18,052 nucleotides of DNA from Holosporaceae bacterium (GTDB lineage Bacteria; Pseudomonadota; Alphaproteobacteria; UBA3830), in contig JAISHN010000010.1 of assembly GCA_031262635.1 (NCBI GenBank), positions 1 through 18,052 on the forward strand. The letters are read 5' to 3'. Every line of letters starts with the position of its first letter. Within the stretch, counting starts at the first letter, position 1. The position numbers and the translations under genes were made by a program. Shown in pieces: positions 1 through 7,275 of this stretch. A model generated the notes under the pieces. It was given only the letters and a program-made list of their open reading frames with translations, did no database searches and was not told the origin of the DNA.

Positions 1-37
1 CGTTCTTAAACTGCTTATTAAATTCTATAAAGTTCAT
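1..37 (-). CDS. 5' end of an unidentified gene running off the left edge
   Basis: Only the first 12 codons are present (MNFIEFNKQFKN), so the product cannot be recognised. The start is supported by a good Shine-Dalgarno sequence (AGAGAGGG, just right of the ATG on the plus-strand map) and by a promoter-like sequence plus a perfect inverted repeat immediately upstream. It is the next gene downstream of the methyltransferase on the same strand, about 100 bp away, but it appears to have its own promoter. No other strong start is seen nearby. Reading frames on the plus strand across the same bases are short and have no start or ribosome site. Confidence 0.5.
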   Translation of the reverse strand, partial: MNFIEFNKQFKN

Positions 38-52
38 AAACCCTCTCTTCAA

Positions 53-85
53 TCAAACATTATCAGATATGTTTGACGTTATCAA
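53..85 (-). promoter_or_regulatory. Promoter with overlapping palindromic operator
   Basis: On the minus strand TTGATA (80-85) lies upstream of GATAAT (59-64), with a short 15-bp spacer; TAATGT (57-62) would give 17 bp. A perfect 8-bp inverted repeat, TCAAACAT (53-60) and ATGTTTGA (69-76) with an 8-bp gap, covers the -10 region. A dyad of this size over a promoter suits a dimeric helix-turn-helix repressor (inference). The downstream start codon is at 37. Confidence 0.4.
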
Positions 86-135
86 GGGATGATTCCGATT
101 TTTTTTATAATCATGCTAAAATCCTATTATTCGCG

Positions 136-795
136 TTAAGAAATACATTCTACTTTTTTCGCCACAACTATCGCGGCGCAATTGCGGCTCCAAACGGCTT
201 CCGCGCTTTTGAAACCCGCCGCATAAAGCAGACGAATATTATTTTCTACCGTCATCGGCGCGTCGTAGTGGTAAAACTCGCCGTCTGCGGCGCCATGCGA
301 CTCGCGTAAGTTGCGATTTTCCGCAAAGTAACGGTCTTCTTCGGATTGAGTAAGAACCATATAGTCGCACTCGATATAACAGCCTCCTGGTTTCAACGCT
401 CTGCGAACGGCGGAGTATACGTTACGCTTTTGTTCGCGCGTTAGATGATGCATTGTTTTAAAAGAAATCGCCGCGTCAAAACTCTCCAAACCAAAGTCGC
501 GGTCGACGTAACTAGCGCAAATTAATTCGATTTGCTTGTCGTTATATTTCTCGCGCAGTTTCTCGAGCATTTCTCGCGTTATGTCGATGCCGGTGACTTT
601 AACATTCTGATGTAGCTTGAAAATTTCCTCTAACTCGAGTCCCGTGCCGCAGCCGAGATCGAGCAGCGTCGCGACGTTGGTCGGCAGCGTCCGCGCCATC
701 TCCGCATACGCCTCCAGCAAGCCGTCTATAGACTTCATATGCTCTTCGTAAGCGTCGACGCGATTTGCAAAAAATGTCTCCATACGTTCTAACAT
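136..795 (-). CDS. Class I SAM-dependent methyltransferase
   Basis: A 219-residue protein with the Rossmann-fold methyltransferase pattern: motif I LLDLGCGTGLE (about residues 44-54), an acidic residue after strand 2 in VTGIDITREML, then FDAAISFKTMHHL and the post-motif stretch ALKPGGCYIECDYM. This marks a soluble enzyme moving a methyl group from S-adenosylmethionine to an unknown acceptor; the substrate cannot be read from the sequence. The longer frame back to 873 was not used, because ATG 795 (MLERMETFF) follows GGAGGAG at 7 nt and the extra upstream residues look like noncoding sequence. It is divergent from hsp20. A stand-alone methyltransferase of this type could act on a small molecule, quinone or RNA; no choice is supported. 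Confidence 0.8.
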   Translation of the reverse strand: MLERMETFFANRVDAYEEHMKSIDGLLEAYAEMARTLPTNVATLLDLGCGTGLELEEIFKLHQNVKVTGIDITREMLEKLREKYNDKQIELICASYVDRDFGLESFDAAISFKTMHHLTREQKRNVYSAVRRALKPGGCYIECDYMVLTQSEEDRYFAENRNLRESHGAADGEFYHYDAPMTVENNIRLLYAAGFKSAEAVWSRNCAAIVVAKKVECIS

Positions 796-874
796 TACTC
801 CGCTCCTCCCGTTTGTCACATCATATATGAAGGAAACTAAGTTGTAGAGGAAAAAGGATCGTAAGAAACGCAAA

Positions 875-903
875 TTGACATACGCGGTCTTTTAGAGTAT
901 CAT
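875..903 (+). promoter_or_regulatory. Sigma70-type promoter of hsp20
   Basis: A perfect -35 TTGACA (875-880), a 17-bp spacer and TATCAT (898-903) put transcription start near 910, only about 17 nt before the ATG at 927. That leader is too short for a ROSE-type RNA thermometer, which many alphaproteobacterial small heat-shock genes carry. No clear sigma32 consensus was seen. Confidence 0.65.
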
Positions 904-926
904 AAAAGATTATGAGAGGTATAAAA

Positions 927-1403
927 ATGGATGATAGGACTTTACCATTTGGCATTGGCAGACATTGGTTTTTAGGATTGAATGAGGATTTTGAAAAACT
1001 AGTCGATTTGCTGTCAAAAACGCCGGACGGGTCGTATCCTCCGTACAATATCGAACAAATTGGAGAACGCGGTTTCAGAATTACTCTAGCTTTAGCGGGA
1101 TTCAAAAAAGAAAATATACGAATATCGATAGAAAATAATCAATTAACTATTCGCGGAAAGCAAGACGCCGATTCTCGAGCGGTTTATATATATAGAGGAA
1201 TCGCGACGCGGCAGTTTATTAAGACGTTCTTTCTTGCGGATGGAGTCGAAGTTCAAGACGCGGAGTTCGACAATGGAATCCTGCAAATTAATTTGCTTAT
1301 AACAAGTCCTAGCAACGCTCGGGTTATTGAAATCAAGGGCGGGAGTTCGACAAAACCGGCTATTCAGAAAATCGAAAAAAGCGTAGACGCATACGAACGC
1401 TAA
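927..1403 (+). CDS. Small heat shock protein, Hsp20/IbpA family
   Basis: A 158-residue ATP-independent holdase chaperone of the alpha-crystallin family that binds unfolding proteins in the cytoplasm. The alpha-crystallin domain runs from about residue 37 (SYPPYNIEQIGERGFRITLA) to about 135. It contains the LALAGF strand, LTIRGKQ, the GIATRQF segment and DAEFDNGILQINL, in the pattern of alphaproteobacterial class A Hsp20. A C-terminal VIEI provides the I-x-I type anchor used in oligomer assembly. ATG 927 is preferred over ATG 912: AGAGG (915-919) lies 7 nt before it, and the promoter would start transcription almost on top of 912. Single gene, divergent from the methyltransferase. Some changes in the domain N-terminus aside, nothing is missing. 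Confidence 0.93.
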   Translation: MDDRTLPFGIGRHWFLGLNEDFEKLVDLLSKTPDGSYPPYNIEQIGERGFRITLALAGFKKENIRISIENNQLTIRGKQDADSRAVYIYRGIATRQFIKTFFLADGVEVQDAEFDNGILQINLLITSPSNARVIEIKGGSSTKPAIQKIEKSVDAYER

Positions 1404-1460
1404 AGAAAAACGAAGTCCAACGAAGGATCTAAGCGATTTCAGGCTTTCTTCGCAGTCTGA

Positions 1461-1487
1461 ATTCTTCGCTTCGCTCTAGAATGACGG
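1461..1487 (+). repeat. Dispersed repeat with CTTCGCTTCGCTC core, copy 1
   Basis: The 13-bp core is at 1464-1476 and is followed by TAGAATGACGG. The same core occurs at 9856-9868, in near-identical form at 17749-17761, and inverted at 17835-17847. It lies in the convergent spacer between hsp20 and ftsZ. Just upstream, TCAGGCT (1439-1445) and AGTCTGA (1454-1460) can form a 7-bp stem with one G-U pair. Confidence 0.6.
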
Positions 1488-1538
1488 AGAGTCGACGAAT
1501 GATCGACTTTACGAAAACCGCGACGCAATCTAACAAGG

Positions 1539-1554
1539 GCGAATAATTATTCGC
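1539..1554. repeat. Perfect 16-bp palindrome GCGAATAATTATTCGC
   Basis: A self-complementary 16-mer 30 bp past the end of ftsZ. It shares its core with the hairpin at 10009-10028, so it belongs to a second repeat family. It has no T-run on the 3' side in either direction, so it is not a classical terminator, although it lies between two converging genes. Confidence 0.6.
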
Positions 1555-1583
1555 AAAAATACCCACAAAAATTGAATGCGCTC

Positions 1584-2936
1584 TTACGAACCTTTGCGTA
1601 AAAACGCGGGAATTTCCAGATCGTCTTCCTGGCCGCCTAATTGAGAGGCGGATTGTTGAACGACAAACTGTTCTTTTTTATCGGAAGAGAACGGCTTTCT
1701 CATTCCCGTTAAACGTTCAAACAGCGATTGAGGCTTTCTTTTTAGCGGTTCGGTTTCCGCTGGATTTTTTATAACTCCAAAAACCTGCGAAGACTTTTCT
1801 TCAGTAGCGGTCGCGTTATTTTCAGCGACGGGCGGCGTTTGTTCCGTCGGCTCGACAGGCGGCTGCGAGCGATTCGTCGTTTCTTCATAAGCTTGTATTT
1901 TCTGTTTGACCGCCGCGGCGTCGATGCCGGTGGCGACGACTGAAACTCTCATACGGCCGTTTAATTTTTCACTAAAAGTCGAGCCAAAAATTATATTCGC
2001 TTCAGGATCGACTTCTTCCCTAATTCTGTTGGCGGCCTCGTCGACTTCGTACAACGTCATATCGTATCCGCCGGTGATATTGATCAAAATTCCTCGAGCG
2101 CCTTTCATAGAGACGTCGTCGAGCAGCGGGTTGGAAATCGCGGCTTCCGCGGCTTCTATCGCTCGCTTGTCGCCTTCCGCGTCGCCGGTGCCCATCATCG
2201 CTTTACCCATTTCGCTCATAACGGTTTTGATGTCCGCAAAATCAAGGTTGATGAGTCCAGGCATTACCATTAAGTCGGTTACGCCTTGGACGCCGGAACG
2301 CAAAACGTCGTCCGCCATTTTGAAAGCGTCGGCAAAAGTCGTTCTTTCGTTGGCGACTCGGAACAAATTTTGGTTTGGAATTACGATTAAAGTATCGACG
2401 TATTGCTGCAGCTCGTCGATTCCCTTTTCGGCGGTGCGCATTCTAGTTGTGCCTTCGAAGTGGAAAGGCTTGGTTATGACTCCGATCGTCAACACGCCGT
2501 GTTCTTTTGCGATTCTAGCGATGACCGGAGCGGCTCCGGTTCCGGTTCCTCCGCCCATTCCGGCGGTGATAAAAACCATGTTGCTATTTTTTACGTAAGA
2601 AACAATGTCGTCGACTACTTCTTCCGCCGCGGCTTTGCCGACGTCCGGTCGCGCTCCGGCTCCTAATCCGCCGGTAATTTCGAGCCCGAGCTGTATTCGC
2701 CTTTCGCATAGCGATTGTAGCAAAGCCTGCGAATCTGTGTTGGCGACGACAAAATCGACTCCCTCAAGACTCGATCTTATCATGTTGTTTACGGCGTTTC
2801 CGCCGGCTCCGCCGACTCCAAAAACCGTTATTTTAGGCTTTAAATAACCTTCGCTCGCAAAAGTTTCTTGAGCAAAAAAATCTCCTTGCTCGCCTTTTTT
2901 GACAAAACCCTCTTTCGCGTCGTTATCAGTTGTCAT
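1584..2936 (-). CDS. ftsZ: Cell division GTPase FtsZ
   Basis: A 450-residue tubulin homologue that polymerises with GTP into the Z-ring at midcell. Visible features are the start of the GTPase fold at about residue 34 (KITVFGVGGAGGNAV), the tubulin signature GGGTGTG at 128-134, the T7 synergy loop INLDFADIK around 229-237 carrying the catalytic acids, a variable linker from about 345, and the conserved C-terminal peptide DDLEIPAFLRK that binds FtsA. The core matches alphaproteobacterial FtsZ closely (MGKAMMGTG, EVDEAANRIREEVD). The N-terminus has roughly 25 residues more than E. coli FtsZ before the fold. The linker (about 90 residues) is short for an alphaproteobacterium. ATG 2936 follows GGGGA. 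It is the last gene of the division cluster, 56 bp after ftsA. Confidence 0.98.
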   Translation of the reverse strand: MTTDNDAKEGFVKKGEQGDFFAQETFASEGYLKPKITVFGVGGAGGNAVNNMIRSSLEGVDFVVANTDSQALLQSLCERRIQLGLEITGGLGAGARPDVGKAAAEEVVDDIVSYVKNSNMVFITAGMGGGTGTGAAPVIARIAKEHGVLTIGVITKPFHFEGTTRMRTAEKGIDELQQYVDTLIVIPNQNLFRVANERTTFADAFKMADDVLRSGVQGVTDLMVMPGLINLDFADIKTVMSEMGKAMMGTGDAEGDKRAIEAAEAAISNPLLDDVSMKGARGILINITGGYDMTLYEVDEAANRIREEVDPEANIIFGSTFSEKLNGRMRVSVVATGIDAAAVKQKIQAYEETTNRSQPPVEPTEQTPPVAENNATATEEKSSQVFGVIKNPAETEPLKRKPQSLFERLTGMRKPFSSDKKEQFVVQQSASQLGGQEDDLEIPAFLRKGS

Positions 2937-2992
2937 TTGAATATTCCCCGATTAAAACTCGTTTTGGGCAGGTTATAATAATAAAGCTCAAT

Positions 2993-4219
2993 TTACAAGT
3001 TGTTTTCAATCCAAATCAAAGCTTTTCTAAAAAATCCTCCGTTTTTGTTTGAAGAAGAGCTTTTTTTTACTTTTGTCGAACGGTTCTCGTCTATTTTTGC
3101 AAATTTTATCATGCCGATCGCGACGGAAAAGCTATTGTTCAGCGGTTCGTTTGAATCTTTTGCGAGATTTTCTATTCTTTTAATTTTTACTCTTTTGTTG
3201 AGAATATCGGCGGCAAAATCTCTCATGCCCGTCAACATGCTTCCTCCTCCGGTCATAACGACGTTGCGAGAGAATTTATCGCCGAACGGAGATTCGTCGA
3301 TTTTCTTTTTTATCATTTTCAAAATCTCTTCAACTCTCGGTTGGATTATTTGATTTAACGAACTTTTCGCAATTTTTTGAAGATTTATAACGTCGTCGTC
3401 TTCCGCGACAGGAATAAAAATCGGCTCTCGTTCGTCGCAGATTGAAACGAAAGCCGAGCCGTGTAGATTTTTCAATTTTTCTGCGCTGACAGACGGTATG
3501 TTTAAGACGTAAGCCACGTCGTCGGCGACGTTCTTACCTCCGAGAGGGACGACGCTCATTCCGCTAAATATTCCGTCGTAAAAAAAGCCGATCGACGCGG
3601 TTCCTCCGCCAAAATCGATTACTATCTGATTAGTCGCGCCGTCGTCCATCGCGCAAAGTCCCGAGGCGTAAATTGACGCTACGACTCCCGCCGGCTCTAA
3701 ATGACATTTAGCTAAACACAACATTAAGTTGTCTAACTGCGCTTTCGGAACGGAAACTAAATTCATACTTACGCTTAAAGCGTTGGCGACCATTCCAACG
3801 GGATTTCTGATTCCCTGGAGAGAGTCGACGTTATACCGAATCGGAATCGAGTGAATGACCGTTTCGTCTCCGTCTTCTTGGACGCAATAATTGAATAGAC
3901 TCAATACGTCTTCGTCTCCAACTATGCGTCCGCCGACGTTCAGACTTGCGTTTACTATTTTTGATTTTACGTCTTTGCCGGAAACGTTTACGTAAACGGA
4001 CTTTATGCGAAAATTCGCTGCTTTTTCCGCGTCTTCCACGGCTTTTGAGATGGATTTTTCGACGGATCTCATATCGATTATCACGCCGGCTTTAACGCCG
4101 AAACAAACGCAATATCCGACTCCGATAATTCTAAAACGCCCGTCGTCTGAAACGTCGGCGACGCAGCAGCAGACTTTTGAGCTGCCAATATCCAGAACTG
4201 CGATCGTACCGCTAGACAA
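2993..4219 (-). CDS. ftsA: Cell division protein FtsA
   Basis: A 408-residue actin-family protein that tethers FtsZ polymers to the inner membrane and recruits later division proteins. The actin-type ATP site is visible: phosphate-1 loop VLDIGSSKV (8-16), phosphate-2 IVIDFGGGTASIGFF (about 197-211) and adenosine loop VVMTGGGSMLTGM (about 319-331). The last residues, FFRKALIWIENNL, fit the amphipathic membrane-targeting helix. The start is TTG at 4219, directly after the ftsQ stop (one base between) and with GGAAGGGAAGAAG upstream; no ATG lies near the conserved N-terminus. It is co-transcribed between ftsQ and ftsZ. A serine-rich stretch (SSSSNK) separates the core from the helix. Confidence 0.96.
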   Translation of the reverse strand: MSSGTIAVLDIGSSKVCCCVADVSDDGRFRIIGVGYCVCFGVKAGVIIDMRSVEKSISKAVEDAEKAANFRIKSVYVNVSGKDVKSKIVNASLNVGGRIVGDEDVLSLFNYCVQEDGDETVIHSIPIRYNVDSLQGIRNPVGMVANALSVSMNLVSVPKAQLDNLMLCLAKCHLEPAGVVASIYASGLCAMDDGATNQIVIDFGGGTASIGFFYDGIFSGMSVVPLGGKNVADDVAYVLNIPSVSAEKLKNLHGSAFVSICDEREPIFIPVAEDDDVINLQKIAKSSLNQIIQPRVEEILKMIKKKIDESPFGDKFSRNVVMTGGGSMLTGMRDFAADILNKRVKIKRIENLAKDSNEPLNNSFSVAIGMIKFAKIDENRSTKVKKSSSSNKNGGFFRKALIWIENNL

Positions 4220-4220
4220 G

Positions 4221-4994
4221 TTACTTCTTCCCTTCCTTTTTAGTAACGACGACGCGGTCTAACATTCTAAGATCAATCGCGGATATGTCTTCGCCAAAGA
4301 AACCGTTTCTATCAGAAATTTCTTCCAAGATGCCCAACGCGTGAGCGATTCCGGTTTCGGGAAGTTTCACCGTAATTCCTCTGTTAATTTTTATATTCCA
4401 ACGTCTTTTTCCAATTCTTAGCGCAAACGCCAGTTGCTTGCGTATTTTAGGAAATCTTTCGAGACAGCGGAAAAGCTTATCGGCTTCTTTCTCGGCTCCG
4501 TCTCCTATTATGATTGGCAAAGAGCCAAAATTTCCGATGCCGTCGTCTTCAAGAACTTTTCCGTCCGCGTCGACTAAATACAATTTGCGTTTAGACTGTA
4601 AAATCGCGATTGGAGTTCTTTCTGCGACTCTTATATATATTGTGTCGGGAAGTTTTCGCTGAACGGTCGCGGATTTTATCCACGGGACGTTTTCCAATTT
4701 TCTTTTTACCCCGTCGACCGAGTAAGCGAATATGTTGCTTCTGTACGTTAGTCCCGACGCTTTTAATAAGATCGCGTCGCGAGTCTTTTCGTTCCCGTCG
4801 AAAACGATTTTTTTTATGCGAAAATAGTCGGTCTGAGTTTTGGCGATTTTATCGGCGTTATAATAAGCGAAAGCCGCGATCGCTCCTACAAACGCCGCCG
4901 TCCAAAATAAATTGCTTTTGAAGATTGGAAGCAGATATCGAGAGGCTTTTTTTAGCGTCTCTCGTTTCTTACTCCTAGACGCGCGATTTCCCAC
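4221..4994 (-). CDS. ftsQ: Cell division protein FtsQ
   Basis: A 257-residue bitopic inner-membrane protein that links early and late divisome assembly through FtsB/FtsL. It has a basic cytoplasmic N-terminus (SRSKKRETLKK), one membrane segment at about 29-48 (NLFWTAAFVGAIAAFAYY), a POTRA domain beginning about 58 (FRIKKIVFDGNEKTRDAI), then the FtsQ beta domain containing VPWIKSATVQRKLPDTI and RTPIAILQ. The start is GTG at 4994, which lies 43 nt inside murB and has GGGAG about 10 nt upstream. No later start keeps the basic tail, so translational coupling with murB is likely. It is shorter than many alphaproteobacterial FtsQ proteins, mainly because the cytoplasmic tail is short. Confidence 0.93.
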   Translation of the reverse strand: MGNRASRSKKRETLKKASRYLLPIFKSNLFWTAAFVGAIAAFAYYNADKIAKTQTDYFRIKKIVFDGNEKTRDAILLKASGLTYRSNIFAYSVDGVKRKLENVPWIKSATVQRKLPDTIYIRVAERTPIAILQSKRKLYLVDADGKVLEDDGIGNFGSLPIIIGDGAEKEADKLFRCLERFPKIRKQLAFALRIGKRRWNIKINRGITVKLPETGIAHALGILEEISDRNGFFGEDISAIDLRMLDRVVVTKKEGKK

Positions 4995-5857
4995 TCCAAA
5001 CGAACTCCCGTTTTTTCAAAAACTTTTCGTATAATCAATTCTCCAAGATCTTCTATATCTTCGGCGGCGGCGTTGTCTTCGTTGACTATAAAATTGCAAT
5101 GTTTCTCTGAAACGACCGCTCCGCCGACTCTCATTCCGCGACATCCCGCGGCTTCTATTAATTCCCAGGCCTTCTGTCCGGCCGGATTCTTAAACGCCGA
5201 TCCGCACGACCTCTGATTAAGCGGCTGACTGTCTTTGCGCTTCGACATAACTTCGTTTATTTTTTTTGAAATCGAATAATCGACGTTTTTAGTTCCGCGA
5301 AACCAAGCGCGGGTTATTATTAAATCGTCGGGAATAGTCGACGTTCGATATCCGAAGCCGACGTCTTTAGCTCGCAGCCACTTTATTTGTCCAGTAAAAT
5401 CGACGGCCTCGCATTCTATTAATGAATTCGAGATTTCCGAGCCGTAACATCCGGCGTTCATTTTAATCGCTCCGCCAACGGTTCCAGGAATGCCCGCTAG
5501 AAACTCGAATCCGCCAAGCTCGCGATCCATAGCGAACTCCGACAACTTTCCGCAATGAACTGCCGCGCCGACTTCCAATACGTCGTTTTCTACGAAAACG
5601 CGCTTAAAGCCTTCGTTTAGGATTATTACGACTCCAGGAATTCCTCCAGAGCGAATTAAGACGTTCGACATAGCCCCGAGAATCGCGACCGGAATATTTT
5701 CCGGCAGTTCGCTTAAAAAAGTCGATAATTCGTCGACATTATTAGGAATGAATAAAACTTCCGCCGCTCCGCCGACTCCGAAAAAGGATTTTTTTCCTAT
5801 TTTCGCGTTTTCTTTTAAGAGACCCTTAACGGCGGGGAATTTTTCAATAACAGACAT
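4952..5857 (-). CDS. murB: UDP-N-acetylenolpyruvoylglucosamine reductase MurB
   Basis: A 301-residue cytoplasmic flavoenzyme that reduces UDP-GlcNAc-enolpyruvate to UDP-MurNAc with NADPH. The FAD domain is seen in FFGVGGAAEVLFIP (about 25-38) and AILGAMSNVLI. The substrate domain has GYRTS and CGSAFKNP, with the catalytic serine near 220, and EWEI near the C-terminus carries the acidic catalytic residue. The absent tyrosine-loop insertion makes it a type II MurB. The frame opens back to 5899, but ATG 5857 is chosen: it shares one base with the murC stop (TAATG) and the sequence MSVIEKFPAVKGLL resembles family N-termini. It is coupled to murC upstream and overlaps ftsQ downstream. No ddl gene separates it from ftsQ. 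Confidence 0.96.
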   Translation of the reverse strand: MSVIEKFPAVKGLLKENAKIGKKSFFGVGGAAEVLFIPNNVDELSTFLSELPENIPVAILGAMSNVLIRSGGIPGVVIILNEGFKRVFVENDVLEVGAAVHCGKLSEFAMDRELGGFEFLAGIPGTVGGAIKMNAGCYGSEISNSLIECEAVDFTGQIKWLRAKDVGFGYRTSTIPDDLIITRAWFRGTKNVDYSISKKINEVMSKRKDSQPLNQRSCGSAFKNPAGQKAWELIEAAGCRGMRVGGAVVSEKHCNFIVNEDNAAAEDIEDLGELIIRKVFEKTGVRLEWEIARLGVRNERR

Positions 5858-7275
5858 TAGTCGCTTTCCGTTAGATTGTCGGCTAATCCGTAAGCCCATT
5901 GGGTTATATCCCCCGCGCCGAGGAAAATTACAAAATCGCCGGAACGCGTTTCTTCTTTTATTTTATCTTTTAGCGCCGACAAGTTTTGAACAAAATCCGC
6001 TTTCACTATTCCGTTTTCCTTCAATAGATTTAAGAGAGTGAAATGATCCGTTCCATTATCCGCTTCTCCGGCGGAATAAATCGGCGCGACGAAAACGCGA
6101 TCGCTTTGCTCCAAAACCCTGGCGAAATCAGACAGAAAATTCTTCAGACGCGTGTGTCTGTGCGGCTGAATGACCGCAAAAATCTGTCCGTCGCAGGCGT
6201 TTCTCGCCGCTTTTAAAACCGCCTCAATCTCTACCGGATGATGCGCGTAGTCGTCTATTATGCTTACGCCGTCGATCTCGGCTACTTTTGTAAATCTGCG
6301 CTTAACTCCGGCGAACGAACCGAGCGCGACTCTTATGTCTTCTTCGGATATTTCCAATTCCAACCCGACGGAAATCGCCGCCAACGCGTTTTGGACGTTA
6401 TGAAATCCAAACATGTTCACGACAAAGTTTTCCCATTTGCTTTTGTCGAGTTTGTATTTCTTTACAATATCTTTTGAGAAAATTACGTCAAATTCCGCTC
6501 CGCGTTGAGAAAATTTTATATTCTCGCACGAAACTCCTGCTTTTTCCGACGACAATCCATAGAGAATTATTCGGCGATCGACTATTTGCGCGGCGAGTTT
6601 TTCGACTTCGGGGTGATCGACGCACAAAACCGCCGCTCCGTAAAACGGGATGTTTTCGACGAATTCTGCGAATAGATTTCTTAGCTCTGAAAAATCCTTA
6701 AAATTATCTATATGATCAAAATTTATATTAGTGACGACCGCGATCGTCGACATTAGCTTTGTGAACGATCCGTCCGACTCGTCGGCCTCTACGACTATCC
6801 AGTCTCCGGTTCCAAGACGGGCGTTGCTATTATAAGCGTTGATTACTCCGCCGTTTATAACGGTCGGATCAAAATTTGCCTGATCCAATACGGCGGCGAT
6901 TAGCGAAGTCGTCGTCGTCTTTCCATGAGTTCCCGCGACGGCGATTGATCGCTTCATTTTCATAAGCTCAGCGAGCATTTCAGCTCTTTTTACGACTGGA
7001 ATTCCCAGCCTGCGAGCTTCTAAAACTTCGGGATTGTCTTTAGATATCGCGGACGAGATCACAACGACGGACGCTCCGCAAATATTTCGAGCGTCGTGTC
7101 CTATTTTTATATTAACTCCCTTTCTAGCCAACCTTGCGGTCATCGCGTTTTCTTTTAAATCGCTTCCGCTTACTTTATATCCGAGATTTACGAGTATGTC
7201 GGCGATTCCGCTCATTCCTATGCCGCCGATTCCGACGAAGTGAATCATCCCCGCGTCAGTTGTAAAACTTTTCAC
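5857..7275 (-). CDS. murC: UDP-N-acetylmuramate--L-alanine ligase MurC
   Basis: A 472-residue ATP-dependent ligase that adds the first amino acid, L-alanine, to UDP-MurNAc in the cytoplasm. Domain 1 binds the UDP substrate through HFVGIGGIGMSGIADIL (12-28). The ATPase domain has the P-loop GTHGKTTTT (115-123) and EADESDGSF, and the C-terminal domain has DDYAHHP and a long helix. This order and length are typical of MurC, and IGGIGMSG separates it from MurD/E/F. The start is GTG at 7275, overlapping the murG stop by 3 nt (GTGA), with a weak purine-rich ribosome site in the murG 3' end. This points to translational coupling. Confidence 0.97.
   Translation of the reverse strand: MKSFTTDAGMIHFVGIGGIGMSGIADILVNLGYKVSGSDLKENAMTARLARKGVNIKIGHDARNICGASVVVISSAISKDNPEVLEARRLGIPVVKRAEMLAELMKMKRSIAVAGTHGKTTTTSLIAAVLDQANFDPTVINGGVINAYNSNARLGTGDWIVVEADESDGSFTKLMSTIAVVTNINFDHIDNFKDFSELRNLFAEFVENIPFYGAAVLCVDHPEVEKLAAQIVDRRIILYGLSSEKAGVSCENIKFSQRGAEFDVIFSKDIVKKYKLDKSKWENFVVNMFGFHNVQNALAAISVGLELEISEEDIRVALGSFAGVKRRFTKVAEIDGVSIIDDYAHHPVEIEAVLKAARNACDGQIFAVIQPHRHTRLKNFLSDFARVLEQSDRVFVAPIYSAGEADNGTDHFTLLNLLKENGIVKADFVQNLSALKDKIKEETRSGDFVIFLGAGDITQWAYGLADNLTESD

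Noticed and set aside
796..873. N-terminal extension of the methyltransferase to 873
   Set aside because: The strong GGAGGAG lies inside this stretch and points to ATG 795; the extension would run into the promoter region.
1906..2598. A 230-codon open frame on the plus strand opposite ftsZ
   Set aside because: It is the antisense of a strongly conserved gene, of low-complexity Ser/Ala/Pro composition, with no ribosome site; it arises from codon bias of ftsZ.
5858..5899. N-terminal extension of MurB into murC
   Set aside because: ATG 5857 gives the normal MurB N-terminus and a classic TAATG coupling; the extra 14 residues resemble no MurB.
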